Assembly: GCA_023264085.1 (NCBI GenBank)
Contig: JALQTF010000022.1
Location: 1 to 27,494, forward strand
Direction of reading: 5' to 3'
From: Acholeplasmataceae bacterium
Lineage (GTDB): Bacteria; Bacillota_I; Bacilli_A; Acholeplasmatales; Acholeplasmataceae
Length of the DNA: 27,494 nucleotides
Shown: piece after piece, positions 6,006 through 14,083 of the stretch
Numbering within the stretch: the stretch's first letter is position 1
How the letters are laid out: every line of letters starts with the position of its first letter
Program-made: the position numbers and the translations under genes
The notes under the pieces: generated by a model
Databases searched by the model: none
What the model saw: the letters and a program-made list of their open reading frames with translations, nothing else
Told to the model about the DNA's origin: nothing

Positions 6006-6966
6006 AAAATCTTTTGACAGCATCTTCAAATTCATTGACCGTTGTCGCTCTTACTAACTCTTTCCTTAGAGAGGTTGCATTTTCAATACCTTTTAAATAC
6101 CAAGGACCATGACTTCGCATTTCTAATACTCCCAGTTTTTCTCCTTTTAACTTAACAAGGTCGTGTAGGTGTTCAATCATAAGTGTTTTTATCTCATCAA
6201 CAGTCGGTCGTAAAACTGTTGGTTCACCTTTTAAATAGGCATCGATTTCTCTAAAAATCCAAGGATTACCGAGTGCTGCTCTACCGATCATTACAGCATC
6301 ACACCCTGTGTATTCTAACATTCGTTTTGCTGAAGGGCCGTCCACAACATCACCATTTCCTATAACTGGAATTGAAACAGCCTCTTTTACAGCTTTAATA
6401 ACATCCAAATCGGCTTTACCAGAATACCCTTGGGCACGTGTTCTTGCATGTACAGTAATTGCACTTGCACCTGCACGTTCGATTTCTTTTGCTACTTCAA
6501 CAGCATTCACAGAGTCGTCATCCCAACCTGAACGTATTTTGACAGTGAGTGGTTTAGAAACACGTCTTGAGATTTCATATACAATATCATAAATACGGGT
6601 TGGATGTTTCATCAAGGCTGCTCCAGCTTGTGCCTTAATCGCAACTTTAGGGACTGGGCAACCCATGTTAATATCAATGGCATCACAATTGCTATGCTTG
6701 TCGACATACATCGCCGCTTCAACCATTGTTTCTAAATCTGAACCAAAAATTTGTTGTATCATTGGTTTTTCATCATCTGTCATAAATAACATTTGAATAG
6801 TTTTTTCATTTTTAAAAATGAGTCCTTTATCCGAAATCATTTCTGCATAAACCATACCTGCACCATGATTTCTTGCTAGCAATCTAAATGGGCTATTTGA
6901 AACACCCGCCATGGGGGCAAGTACAAGTTGATTATTGACTTCAATATTACCTATTTTAAATCCCAT
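6004..6966 (-). CDS. dusB: tRNA-dihydrouridine synthase (DusB type)
   Basis: This 320-aa TIM-barrel flavoenzyme starts with the FMN-site pattern LAPMAGVSNSPFR. It has the catalytic-loop motif DINMGCPVPKV with Cys103, the KIRSGWDDD strand, HARTRAQGYSG, and the phosphate-binding VIGNGDV and VMIGRAALGNPWIF. Dus enzymes reduce specific uridines in the tRNA D-loop using FMN and NADPH. In Bacillota the DusB type usually stands as the single Dus; the symbol rests on overall likeness. Length is normal. It has its own promoter, divergent from hslO, and a GGTGA site before the ATG. Confidence 0.93.
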   Translation of the reverse strand: MGFKIGNIEVNNQLVLAPMAGVSNSPFRLLARNHGAGMVYAEMISDKGLIFKNEKTIQMLFMTDDEKPMIQQIFGSDLETMVEAAMYVDKHSNCDAIDINMGCPVPKVAIKAQAGAALMKHPTRIYDIVYEISRRVSKPLTVKIRSGWDDDSVNAVEVAKEIERAGASAITVHARTRAQGYSGKADLDVIKAVKEAVSIPVIGNGDVVDGPSAKRMLEYTGCDAVMIGRAALGNPWIFREIDAYLKGEPTVLRPTVDEIKTLMIEHLHDLVKLKGEKLGVLEMRSHGPWYLKGIENATSLRKELVRATTVNEFEDAVKRF

Positions 6967-6981
6967 ATTTTCACCGACTTG

Positions 6982-7010
6982 ATTGTATCATACCATATGT
7001 TATCATTCAA
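6982..7010 (-). promoter_or_regulatory. Promoter of dusB
   Basis: On minus there is a -35 TTGAAT (7005-7010), a 17-bp spacer and an extended -10 TGATACAAT (6982-6990). It is back to back with the hslO promoter. Confidence 0.7.
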
Positions 7011-7013
7011 TTA

Positions 7014-7022
7014 TGCTACAAT
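7014..7022 (+). promoter_or_regulatory. Extended -10 promoter of hslO
   Basis: TGCTACAAT lies 15 bp before the ATG. The expected start near 7029 coincides with the GGTGA ribosome binding site (7029-7033), so the leader is minimal. It sits immediately beside the dusB -35, so the two polymerases could exclude each other. Confidence 0.55.
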
Positions 7023-7037
7023 ACCTCTGGTGATAAC

Positions 7038-7922
7038 ATGGAAGATTATGTATTAATTGGTCACGCTTATAACAAAACGGTAAGAATATACACAGCTGTA
7101 ACAACAATACTTGTTGAGACAGCACATACATTACATGGTACATGGCCAACAGCAAGTGCTGCACTCGGCCGTTTTTTAACTGCGTCTGTAATGATGGGCC
7201 TCATGTATAAGGATGGGGAACGCATTACACTTAGAATCAAGGGTGATGGTCCGATAGGATCCATGACGGTAGAAGCTAATGGGCAAGGTGATGTGCGCGG
7301 TGACATTATGAACCCAGAAGTCTATATGACCTATCATGATGGTCCAAAAAAGGGGAAACTTTCTGTTGGAAAAGCAGTTGGTGAAGGTTTCTTATTCGTT
7401 ACTAAAGATTTACTAATGAAAGATTATTACACATCTTCTTCTGAACTTCAAACTGGCGAAATTGCTGATGATTTTACATATTACTTTGCAACCTCTGAGC
7501 AGACAAACTCAAGCGTAGGTTTAGGCGTACTGGTAAATCCTGATCAAAGTATTCAAACAAGTGGCGGCTACATTTTACAACTCATGCCAGGTGCGACAGA
7601 AGACACTATTTCTAAGATCGAAAAGGTGATCGCTACTTTACCTCCAATCACAACACTCTATGATTCAGGAGAGACACCTGAAACTTTATTTGAACTTTTG
7701 TCAGGCGGTACCGGTGTTGTTTTGGATAAAAAAACAGTCCGTTATCATTGTACATGTTCACATGATGGGTTTTTAAATTCTTTACAATCTCTATCTGTTG
7801 ATGCGCTCACACCACTCGCTGATGAAGATCATGGTGCTCATATTACATGCCATTTTTGTAAAAAAGAATATCACATTTCTGAAGCAGCTATTAGAGATAT
7901 CATACATAAAAAAACATCCTAA
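7038..7922 (+). CDS. hslO: Redox-regulated chaperone Hsp33
   Basis: This 294-aa protein is of normal family length. The C-terminal redox switch is complete: C238 and C240 in YHCTCSHDG and C271 and C274 in TCHFCKKEY make the CxC...CxxC zinc site. The N-terminal substrate-binding domain includes LGRFLTASVMMG and GPIGSMTVEANGQGDVRG. Hsp33 is a cytosolic holdase: oxidation (with mild unfolding) releases zinc, forms disulfides and exposes the client-binding surface. The gene is monocistronic, diverging from dusB and converging on maf, whose stop codon is one base away. The final codons are part of the shared terminator. Confidence 0.96.
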   Translation: MEDYVLIGHAYNKTVRIYTAVTTILVETAHTLHGTWPTASAALGRFLTASVMMGLMYKDGERITLRIKGDGPIGSMTVEANGQGDVRGDIMNPEVYMTYHDGPKKGKLSVGKAVGEGFLFVTKDLLMKDYYTSSSELQTGEIADDFTYYFATSEQTNSSVGLGVLVNPDQSIQTSGGYILQLMPGATEDTISKIEKVIATLPPITTLYDSGETPETLFELLSGGTGVVLDKKTVRYHCTCSHDGFLNSLQSLSVDALTPLADEDHGAHITCHFCKKEYHISEAAIRDIIHKKTS

Positions 7923-7936
7923 ACTAGGATGTTTTT
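7910..7936. terminator. Two-way terminator shared by hslO and maf, inside both coding ends
   Basis: The arms AAAAACATCCTA (7910-7921) and TAGGATGTTTTT (7925-7936) are perfectly complementary with a 3-nt loop. Each arm encodes the last residues of one gene, so both proteins end in Lys-Thr-Ser, read from the two halves of the same palindrome. Confidence 0.85.
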
Positions 7937-8493
7937 ATTTTTTTTAATCGCTGTAATACTTCTTTAATAGGCAATCCCATGATCGTGAAAAAGTCACCAT
8001 CATACGTATCAATCAGTTTGTGTCCTTCTCCTTGAATGGCATAAGAACCTGCTTTATCAAAGGGTTCTTTTGTATTTATATACGCGATAATATCTTCTGA
8101 AGTGAGTGATTTAAAAGTTACATTTGCTTCTGTATAAAAACTTTCTTGAATCGTATTTGATAAAATTGTGACACCCGTTAAAACTTGATGTGTGTTTCCT
8201 GATAACATCTTTAACATGCGTTTTGCATCATCTTCGTTTTTCGGTTTTCCTAAATAGTGTTCTTTATTGTTTTTAAAATAAACGATGGTATCCGCTCCAA
8301 TAACAACTGCATCTTGATGTTTAAGAAACACTTCTTTTGCTTTTTCTAAAGATAATTCCATAACATAGGATTCTTTTGTTGTTGGATGAATGCGCGATTC
8401 ATCAAATAAGCTCGGAATAGTTTCAAAAGTGATGCCAGCATCTTCAAGAATTGACTTTCTCCTGGGAGATTGACTTGCTAAAATAATGCGCAT
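7924..8493 (-). CDS. maf: Maf family nucleotide pyrophosphatase
   Basis: This 189-aa protein is of standard length. It has the N-terminal loop LASQSPRRKSIL, the catalytic VVIGADTIV and LGKPKNEDDAKRML, and the C-terminal DKAGSYAIQGEG. Maf/YhdE proteins hydrolyse dTTP/UTP or modified nucleotides to monophosphates, either as house-cleaning enzymes or in connection with cell division. No division gene is adjacent, so house-cleaning is the simpler reading. It diverges from tilS and has a GGAGG site before the ATG. Confidence 0.95.
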   Translation of the reverse strand: MRIILASQSPRRKSILEDAGITFETIPSLFDESRIHPTTKESYVMELSLEKAKEVFLKHQDAVVIGADTIVYFKNNKEHYLGKPKNEDDAKRMLKMLSGNTHQVLTGVTILSNTIQESFYTEANVTFKSLTSEDIIAYINTKEPFDKAGSYAIQGEGHKLIDTYDGDFFTIMGLPIKEVLQRLKKIKTS

Positions 8494-8511
8494 ATAGTTG
8501 CCTCCTTTGGT

Positions 8512-8520
8512 ATTATAACA
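8512..8520 (-). promoter_or_regulatory. Extended -10 promoter of maf
   Basis: On minus the sequence is TGTTATAAT, 18 bp before the maf ATG, followed by a strong AAGGAGG site. No good -35 is visible. A perfect 10-bp palindrome (8520-8529) sits just upstream, between this and the tilS promoter. Confidence 0.6.
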
Positions 8521-8544
8521 TAGCGCTATTTCAATCTAATCTCA

Positions 8545-8553
8545 TGATATAAT
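8545..8553 (+). promoter_or_regulatory. Extended -10 promoter of tilS (predicts a leaderless mRNA)
   Basis: TGATATAAT ends 6 bp before the tilS ATG at 8560, the same geometry as hflX. No ribosome binding site lies in the six intervening bases. Confidence 0.55.
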
Positions 8554-8559
8554 ATAGCT

Positions 8560-9840
8560 ATGCATTTAGAAACTTTATTGTCTCAATTACGCGAAGAAAT
8601 AAATCAAACACCTTTTTTAGTTTCTGTGAGTGGTGGGGTTGATTCTATGGTGCTGTTACACGCTCTCAAAGAATTAAAACCAATTGTTGTTCATTTTAAT
8701 CACCACGTTAGAAAAGACTCCATAAAAGACGAACAACTTGTGTCTTCTTTTTGTTTAAATGAAGGTCTAGCTTTTTTTAAAGAGGATATTATTGTTGCAA
8801 GTGGAAATTTTCAATCAGAAGCCCATCATCAAAGACAAAATAAATTAATCCAAATTGCTAAAAATCATCATATTTCCTATGTGCTTACAGCACACCATCT
8901 CGATGATCACATAGAGTCACTCATTATGCAAATAAAGCAACACGGTATGAATAGACTACACCTTGGTCTTAAAGAAAAAAATATCATTGAAGGTATTATT
9001 TTTTATAAGCCTCTACTTTCTGTTGAAAAAAAATATCTATATAATTACGCTCACAAAAATCATATCACTTATTTAGAAGACAGCTCTAATCAAAAAGATA
9101 TTTACACAAGGAACTACACAAGAAATACATTATTACCTAAATTAATTCAAGCAGATCCAAAGATCAAAGAAAAAATAATTGCTTATCTAAATAGAGTGCG
9201 TGATATTTATCCAAGCATCAAAAAAGAAGCATCCGCATATGTCAAACACACACTCTCTAAAAAAGCACTTGCTCAGTATCAACAAACACTATTAAGAGAA
9301 ATTATTTATGAGTGGTTGTTGATGCATCACATGACACCAAAAACGACTTACATCGATGATGTGATCAAAGGTATTCACAACAAGAAACCTAATTTCTCAA
9401 TTTTATTAGAAAAAAATCATCATGTTGTTTTTGCATATGATAACGTATCAATTCAACCATTTGCTTCGCAAGATAAAGTTAATCAGGGGTTGCTTGAAGA
9501 AAATCTTTTATATGACAATAAACACGTTTCCATATTTTTCGATAATAAACCAAACAACATCCAAGCAATCACCGAAATATGTTATAATAAATTGATTTTC
9601 CCGCTTAATGTACGGTATCGAAAAGCCGGGGATATCCTATCATTTCATTATGGTCATAAAAAACTCAAAGATCATTTGATTGATATCAAATATCCGAAAC
9701 ACTTAAGAGATACGTTGCTTGTTGTAGAAGATCAACAACAAACGATACTTTTTGTTGAAGATGTTTATTTAAATAAAACGTTAGGAGATGGCCATACATT
9801 GTTTTTGGCCATAGAAACACATGATGACACACGATATTGA
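8560..9840 (+). CDS. tilS: tRNA(Ile)-lysidine synthase
   Basis: This 426-aa protein has the PP-loop ATP motif SVSGGVDSMVLL (SGGVDS at 24-29), HFNHHVR, and the family's TAHHLDDHIES segment, then a helical middle and a C-terminal domain. TilS attaches lysine to C34 of the AUA-reading tRNA-Ile, changing both its codon and its amino-acid identity. It is first in the tilS-hpt-ftsH series, a Bacillota hallmark. The stop TGA lies 17 bp inside hpt. The start was chosen because no in-frame alternative lies upstream and the N-terminus reaches the P-loop at the usual distance; the -10 six bases away implies a leaderless mRNA. Confidence 0.95.
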   Translation: MHLETLLSQLREEINQTPFLVSVSGGVDSMVLLHALKELKPIVVHFNHHVRKDSIKDEQLVSSFCLNEGLAFFKEDIIVASGNFQSEAHHQRQNKLIQIAKNHHISYVLTAHHLDDHIESLIMQIKQHGMNRLHLGLKEKNIIEGIIFYKPLLSVEKKYLYNYAHKNHITYLEDSSNQKDIYTRNYTRNTLLPKLIQADPKIKEKIIAYLNRVRDIYPSIKKEASAYVKHTLSKKALAQYQQTLLREIIYEWLLMHHMTPKTTYIDDVIKGIHNKKPNFSILLEKNHHVVFAYDNVSIQPFASQDKVNQGLLEENLLYDNKHVSIFFDNKPNNIQAITEICYNKLIFPLNVRYRKAGDILSFHYGHKKLKDHLIDIKYPKHLRDTLLVVEDQQQTILFVEDVYLNKTLGDGHTLFLAIETHDDTRY

Positions 9841-10372
9841 AGAAATTCTAGTTTCAAAAGAAGATATTGAAGCAATTTGTAAATCTCTTGGTGATCAAAT
9901 TACATCGGACTATAAAAATAAAAAACCATTGCTTATTGGTCTTTTAAAAGGGTGTATCCCTTTTATGTCTGATCTTGTAAAACATATTGATCTATATGTT
10001 GACATGGAATATTTATCCGTCAGTAGCTATCATGGTGGTATTGCGTCTACAGGTGATGTCAAAATAAAAAAAGATTCAGACATCTCTTTTAAAGATCGAG
10101 ATGTTATCATCGTTGAAGATATTGTAGATACCGCAAACACGATCACAACGATGTTAGAGTTATTTAAAAACCGTGGTGCATTATCTGTTAAGGTTGTAAC
10201 ACTCTTAGATAAACCAGGAGGAAGATTAAAACCTTACACACCTGATTATATAGGAACAACCATTCCTAATAAATTTGTTGTTGGCTATGGATTGGACTAC
10301 AACGAATTATATCGAAACTTACCTTATGTAGGTATATTAAAAAAATCTGTTTATACAAATAAGGAGTCTTAA
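9821..10372 (+). CDS. hpt: Hypoxanthine phosphoribosyltransferase
   Basis: This 183-aa purine salvage enzyme has the PRPP-binding motif VIIVEDIVDTANT (95-107), the flexible-loop region SVSSYHGG, and the base-site strand FVVGYGLDYNELYRN. It converts hypoxanthine and/or guanine with PRPP to IMP or GMP. The first ATG overlaps the end of tilS by 20 bp, and a second ATG follows directly (9824); either may be used, and no clear ribosome binding site is present, so coupling to tilS translation is likely. ftsH follows after 4 bp. Confidence 0.94.
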   Translation: MMTHDIEEILVSKEDIEAICKSLGDQITSDYKNKKPLLIGLLKGCIPFMSDLVKHIDLYVDMEYLSVSSYHGGIASTGDVKIKKDSDISFKDRDVIIVEDIVDTANTITTMLELFKNRGALSVKVVTLLDKPGGRLKPYTPDYIGTTIPNKFVVGYGLDYNELYRNLPYVGILKKSVYTNKES

Positions 10373-10376
10373 TTAA

Positions 10377-12299
10377 ATGACAAAAAAACCAAACACACCA
10401 TTAAAGAAAAAACCTGATTATTTAGTCATTATATTTACCCTGATTATTGTACTGGGGGTTTTTCTATTTTTAAGAAGCGCTCTAGAAGAGCCAACACAAA
10501 CACTCTCTACATTAGAAATCACTGAAGCTGCAAATCAACAAGACATTGAGTATTTTTCATATTCTCTTGTTGGAGGCGATAACTTTGATTTGGTGAATGT
10601 TTCCGGTGTTATCAAATCCGCAAGTGCTTCTAATTATGGAGATATACGTCAATTTACTGGTATTATGCGCATTGATGAGGCCGATGCAATTGCTTCTCAA
10701 GTTGAATTATCTGGTGGAACTACTGAAATCGTTCCTTTATCGGGTGTTACTTTTTGGACAGTACTCATTAATATTTTACCAATAGGTTTATTTTTGATTG
10801 TATTATTTATTATTTTTAGAAATGCAAATAACCAAAATAACCGTGCGTTTGACTTCTCTAAAAATCGTGCAAAATTAAATCGAGAAAAAACAGTCACTTT
10901 TAAAGATGTTGCAGGTGTCGATGAGGAAAAAGAAGAATTAGAAGAAATTATCGATTTCCTTAAAACACCTAAAAAGTATGCCGATATGGGTGCAAGAATC
11001 CCTAAAGGTGTCTTACTTGTAGGTGCACCAGGTACTGGTAAAACATTACTTGCAAAAGCTGTGGCAGGTGAAGCCAACGTCCCTTTTTTCTCAATTTCAG
11101 GGTCTGATTTTGTCGAGATGTTTGTTGGTGTGGGTGCTTCTCGTGTCCGTGATTTGTTTAAAGTTGCTAAAGAAAATTCACCTTGCATCATCTTTATTGA
11201 TGAAATTGATGCAGTCGGTCGTCAACGTGGTGCTGGTTTAGGTGGCGGTCATGACGAACGTGAACAAACGTTAAACCAACTTCTTGTTGAAATGGATGGA
11301 TTTACTGGTAACTTAGGTATTATTATTATGGCTGCAACAAACAGACCTGACGTGTTAGACCCAGCATTATTACGTCCTGGTCGTTTCGATCGCCAAATTA
11401 CAATCGATTTGCCAGATGTTAAAGGTCGTGAAGCAATATTACGAGTTCATGCACGAAACAAGAAAATTGATCCAAACATAGATTTTAAAGGATTGGCATT
11501 AAGAATTCCAGGATTTAGTGGTGCGGATATAGAAAATTTGCTTAATGAATCTGCTTTACTTGCTGCGAGAGAAAATCGTACTATGGTCATTGAAAAAGAT
11601 TTAGATGAAGCAATGGATCGAGTTCGTATGGGTCCTGCGAAAAAATCTCGTAAATTTACACCCACTGAAAAGAAAACTGTTGCATTTCATGAAGCTGGTC
11701 ATGCCGTCATCGGTATTAAAGTGCCTCATGCAAACGTTGTTCAAAAAGTCACCATTATTCCAAGAGGGCGTGCAGGTGGATACAACTTAATGACGCCAGC
11801 TGAAGAAACATTCTTAGAAACAAAACAATCACTTCTAGCGATGATCACAAGTTATTTGGGTGGACGTGTTGCTGAAGAAATTAAGTTTGATACTGTAACA
11901 ACAGGTGCTTATAATGATTTTCAAATGGCAACAAAAATTGCACGTGCAATGGTCACGGAATATGGTATGAGTCCACTAGGACCTATTCAATATGAAAATC
12001 AAGGTGGTAGTGTCTTTTTAGGTAGAGATTATTACAAAGAAAAAAACTTCTCTGACCAAGTTGCACACGAAATTGACAAAGAAGTGAGAGATATCATTAC
12101 TGAATGTTATGAAACGGCTAGAAAAATATTAACTGAGAATATAACACTATTAGATACTATTGCTGAATATCTACTTAATATTGAAACATTAACGAAAGCA
12201 GATATTGATGAAATTGTTGAGACAGGAAAGCTATCTTGGTGGGAAAAACAAGAAAAAGACACTTCTAAAACTGTAGAAGAAACTAAAGATGAGGCTTGA
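10377..12299 (+). CDS. ftsH: ATP-dependent zinc metalloprotease FtsH
   Basis: This 640-aa membrane protease has TM segments at about 15-32 and 126-147 with the small external domain between them. The AAA+ module has Walker A GAPGTGKT (216-223), Walker B IIFIDEID (271-278) and the SRH region RPGRFDRQ. The M41 protease carries HEAGH (438-442). FtsH hexamers extract and degrade misassembled membrane proteins and short-lived cytosolic regulators. It follows hpt after 4 bp with its own AAGGAG site. The last codons overlap rqcP (ATG at 12289), coupling the two. The C-terminal tail (after about 610) is short and acidic. Confidence 0.97.
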   Translation: MTKKPNTPLKKKPDYLVIIFTLIIVLGVFLFLRSALEEPTQTLSTLEITEAANQQDIEYFSYSLVGGDNFDLVNVSGVIKSASASNYGDIRQFTGIMRIDEADAIASQVELSGGTTEIVPLSGVTFWTVLINILPIGLFLIVLFIIFRNANNQNNRAFDFSKNRAKLNREKTVTFKDVAGVDEEKEELEEIIDFLKTPKKYADMGARIPKGVLLVGAPGTGKTLLAKAVAGEANVPFFSISGSDFVEMFVGVGASRVRDLFKVAKENSPCIIFIDEIDAVGRQRGAGLGGGHDEREQTLNQLLVEMDGFTGNLGIIIMAATNRPDVLDPALLRPGRFDRQITIDLPDVKGREAILRVHARNKKIDPNIDFKGLALRIPGFSGADIENLLNESALLAARENRTMVIEKDLDEAMDRVRMGPAKKSRKFTPTEKKTVAFHEAGHAVIGIKVPHANVVQKVTIIPRGRAGGYNLMTPAEETFLETKQSLLAMITSYLGGRVAEEIKFDTVTTGAYNDFQMATKIARAMVTEYGMSPLGPIQYENQGGSVFLGRDYYKEKNFSDQVAHEIDKEVRDIITECYETARKILTENITLLDTIAEYLLNIETLTKADIDEIVETGKLSWWEKQEKDTSKTVEETKDEA

Positions 12300-12522
12300 T
12301 AAATATTTAAAAGTATCACGCCTAATGAAAAGACGAACAGTTGCGAAAGATGTTGCTGAAAAGTCTAAAATAGATGTGAATGGGAAACCAGCAAAGCCTG
12401 GCTATCAATTAAAAATTGGTGATACCATTGCCATTCATTATGCTGCAAAAACAATTATTGTTAAAGTAACATCGCTTCAAATGATCAAAGACCAATTGAT
12501 GTATGATGTGATTCAAGCATAA
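12289..12522 (+). CDS. rqcP: S4-domain ribosome quality control factor RqcP (YabO type)
   Basis: This 77-aa protein is almost entirely one S4 RNA-binding domain, with the typical start MRLDKYLKVSRLMKRRTVAK and the second-half DVNGKPAKPGYQLKIGD. RqcP (formerly YabO, an Hsp15 relative) stabilises tRNA on obstructed 50S subunits so that RqcH can add poly-Ala tails to stalled chains. It overlaps the end of ftsH by 11 bp. Its TAA stop lies inside the hairpin-forming repeat that precedes lysS. RqcH is not in the window. Confidence 0.9.
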   Translation: MRLDKYLKVSRLMKRRTVAKDVAEKSKIDVNGKPAKPGYQLKIGDTIAIHYAAKTIIVKVTSLQMIKDQLMYDVIQA

Positions 12523-12552
12523 CACTTTTGGCCATTTTTGGCCATTTGTTAT
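12519..12552 (+). repeat. Hairpin-forming element before lysS (ATAACA...TGTTAT with paired TGGCCA)
   Basis: The outer arms ATAACA (12519-12524) and TGTTAT (12547-12552) are complementary. Inside them, two copies of the self-complementary TGGCCA (12529-12534 and 12539-12544) can pair across a TTTT loop. The two inner copies are also a 10-bp direct repeat (TTTTGGCCAT). The element begins in the rqcP stop codon and ends five bases before the lysS GAAGGAG site. It has no T-run, so it is not an ordinary terminator. Confidence 0.6.
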
Positions 12553-12568
12553 CAATGAAGGAGTAGTC

Positions 12569-14047
12569 ATGGAAGACTTAGAACAAACAAGAATTAGAAA
12601 AGAAAAACTTAAATATTTAAAAGAAAAAGGCATTGATCCTTTTGGTTCAAAATATGTACGTACACATCAATCTCAAGACATCAAAAATGCATACGATGAA
12701 TTAACTAAAGAGGATTTAGAGTCTCAAAAGATTGAAGTTTCTGTTGCCGGTCGTATCATGTTAAAACGGGGACAAGGTAAAGCTGGTTTTATGCATCTTA
12801 AAGATCGAAGTGGAACGATACAAATTTATGTACGTTTAGATGATCTTGGTGAGAATCAATATGACGTGGTTTCAAATAGCGATTTGGGAGATATTGTTGG
12901 TGTTAAGGGTTTCTTGTTTAGAACGAGAACAAATGAACTAACTATTCATGTAACAAATTATACCCATTTAACAAAAGCCTTACGCCCTTTACCAGATAAG
13001 TTTCACGGACTTCAAGATAAAGAAATTGCACGACGTAAACGTTATTTAGATCTACTTACTAACGATGATGCTTTACGTGTAGCAATTTTGAGACCAAAAA
13101 TAATACGCTCAATTCAATCTTTTTTTGATAACAAGGGTTTTATCGAAGTCGAAACACCTGTCCTTCAAAAAACACTGGGTGGCGCATCAGCAAGACCCTT
13201 TAGAACACACCATAATGCATTAGATATGGATTTCAACTTAAGAATTGCAACAGAACTTCCGTTAAAAAAATTGCTTGTTGGTGGTTTAGAAGCCGTTTAT
13301 GAAATTGGTAGACTTTTCAGAAATGAAGGTATGGATGCAAAACATAATCCAGAATTTACAACCATCGAAGCGTATCTTGCTTATTCAGATATGGAAGGTA
13401 TGATGGATTTGGTTGAAGACGTCTTTCATCAAGTTGCATCAGATGTATTAGGAACACCTGAAGTCCTATATCAAGAAGAAACCATATCCTTCAAAAAACC
13501 TTTTAAACGCATCCATATGGTAGATGCTATCCATGAAAAAACAGGCATCAACTTTTTTGATATTACTTCTTTAGATGAAGCGAAATCACTTGCTAAAAAG
13601 CACCATATCCATGTTGAGAAACATTTTGAATATGGTCATATAGTCGAAGCTTTTTTTGAACACTTTGTCGAAGAAACACTGATTCAACCCACATTTGTAT
13701 ATGGCCATCCGATAGAAATCAGCCCCCTTGCTAAGAAAAACGTTGATGATCCTAGATTTACAGAACGTTTTGAATTATTTATCGTAAAAAGCGAATTTGC
13801 AAATGCATTTTCTGAGTTGAACGATCCAATCGATCAAAAAGAACGCTTTGATGCACAGCAAGCTCAAAAAGCGCTCGGAAACGATGAAGCCAATGATGTT
13901 GATCACGACTTCTTAGAGGCATTGGAATATGGTATGCCACCTGCGGGAGGATTAGGCATTGGTATTGATAGACTTATTATGTTATTAACGAATACTCCTA
14001 ATATTCGTGATGTTATTTTATTTCCTCATTTAAAATCTAAAGAATAA
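12569..14047 (+). CDS. lysS: Lysyl-tRNA synthetase, class II
   Basis: This 492-aa enzyme has an N-terminal OB anticodon-binding domain (about 55-145, with VAGRIMLKRGQGKAGFMHL) and the class II core. Motif 1 lies around FIEVETPVLQ, motif 2 around RNEGMDAKHNPEFTTIE, and motif 3 is GGLGIGIDRLIMLLTN. It charges tRNA-Lys in the cytosol. Length is normal. A GAAGGAG site precedes the ATG. It follows rqcP with 46 bp between, enough for a hairpin but too short for a T-box leader, so it is probably read through from the ftsH unit or from an unrecognised promoter. Confidence 0.97.
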   Translation: MEDLEQTRIRKEKLKYLKEKGIDPFGSKYVRTHQSQDIKNAYDELTKEDLESQKIEVSVAGRIMLKRGQGKAGFMHLKDRSGTIQIYVRLDDLGENQYDVVSNSDLGDIVGVKGFLFRTRTNELTIHVTNYTHLTKALRPLPDKFHGLQDKEIARRKRYLDLLTNDDALRVAILRPKIIRSIQSFFDNKGFIEVETPVLQKTLGGASARPFRTHHNALDMDFNLRIATELPLKKLLVGGLEAVYEIGRLFRNEGMDAKHNPEFTTIEAYLAYSDMEGMMDLVEDVFHQVASDVLGTPEVLYQEETISFKKPFKRIHMVDAIHEKTGINFFDITSLDEAKSLAKKHHIHVEKHFEYGHIVEAFFEHFVEETLIQPTFVYGHPIEISPLAKKNVDDPRFTERFELFIVKSEFANAFSELNDPIDQKERFDAQQAQKALGNDEANDVDHDFLEALEYGMPPAGGLGIGIDRLIMLLTNTPNIRDVILFPHLKSKE

Positions 14048-14051
14048 AAAT

Positions 14052-14076
14052 AAAGCCACTCATAAGAGTGGCTTTT
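14052..14076. terminator. Two-way terminator between lysS and the fba operon
   Basis: The arms AAAGCCACTC (14052-14061) and GAGTGGCTTT (14066-14075) are complementary with a 4-nt loop. The T-rich tail is better on the minus side than on plus. Confidence 0.8.
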
Positions 14077-14083
14077 ATATTCT

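Noticed and set aside
12523..12568. T-box or other tRNA-sensing leader before lysS
   Set aside because: Only 46 bases separate rqcP and lysS, too short for a T-box specifier and antiterminator.
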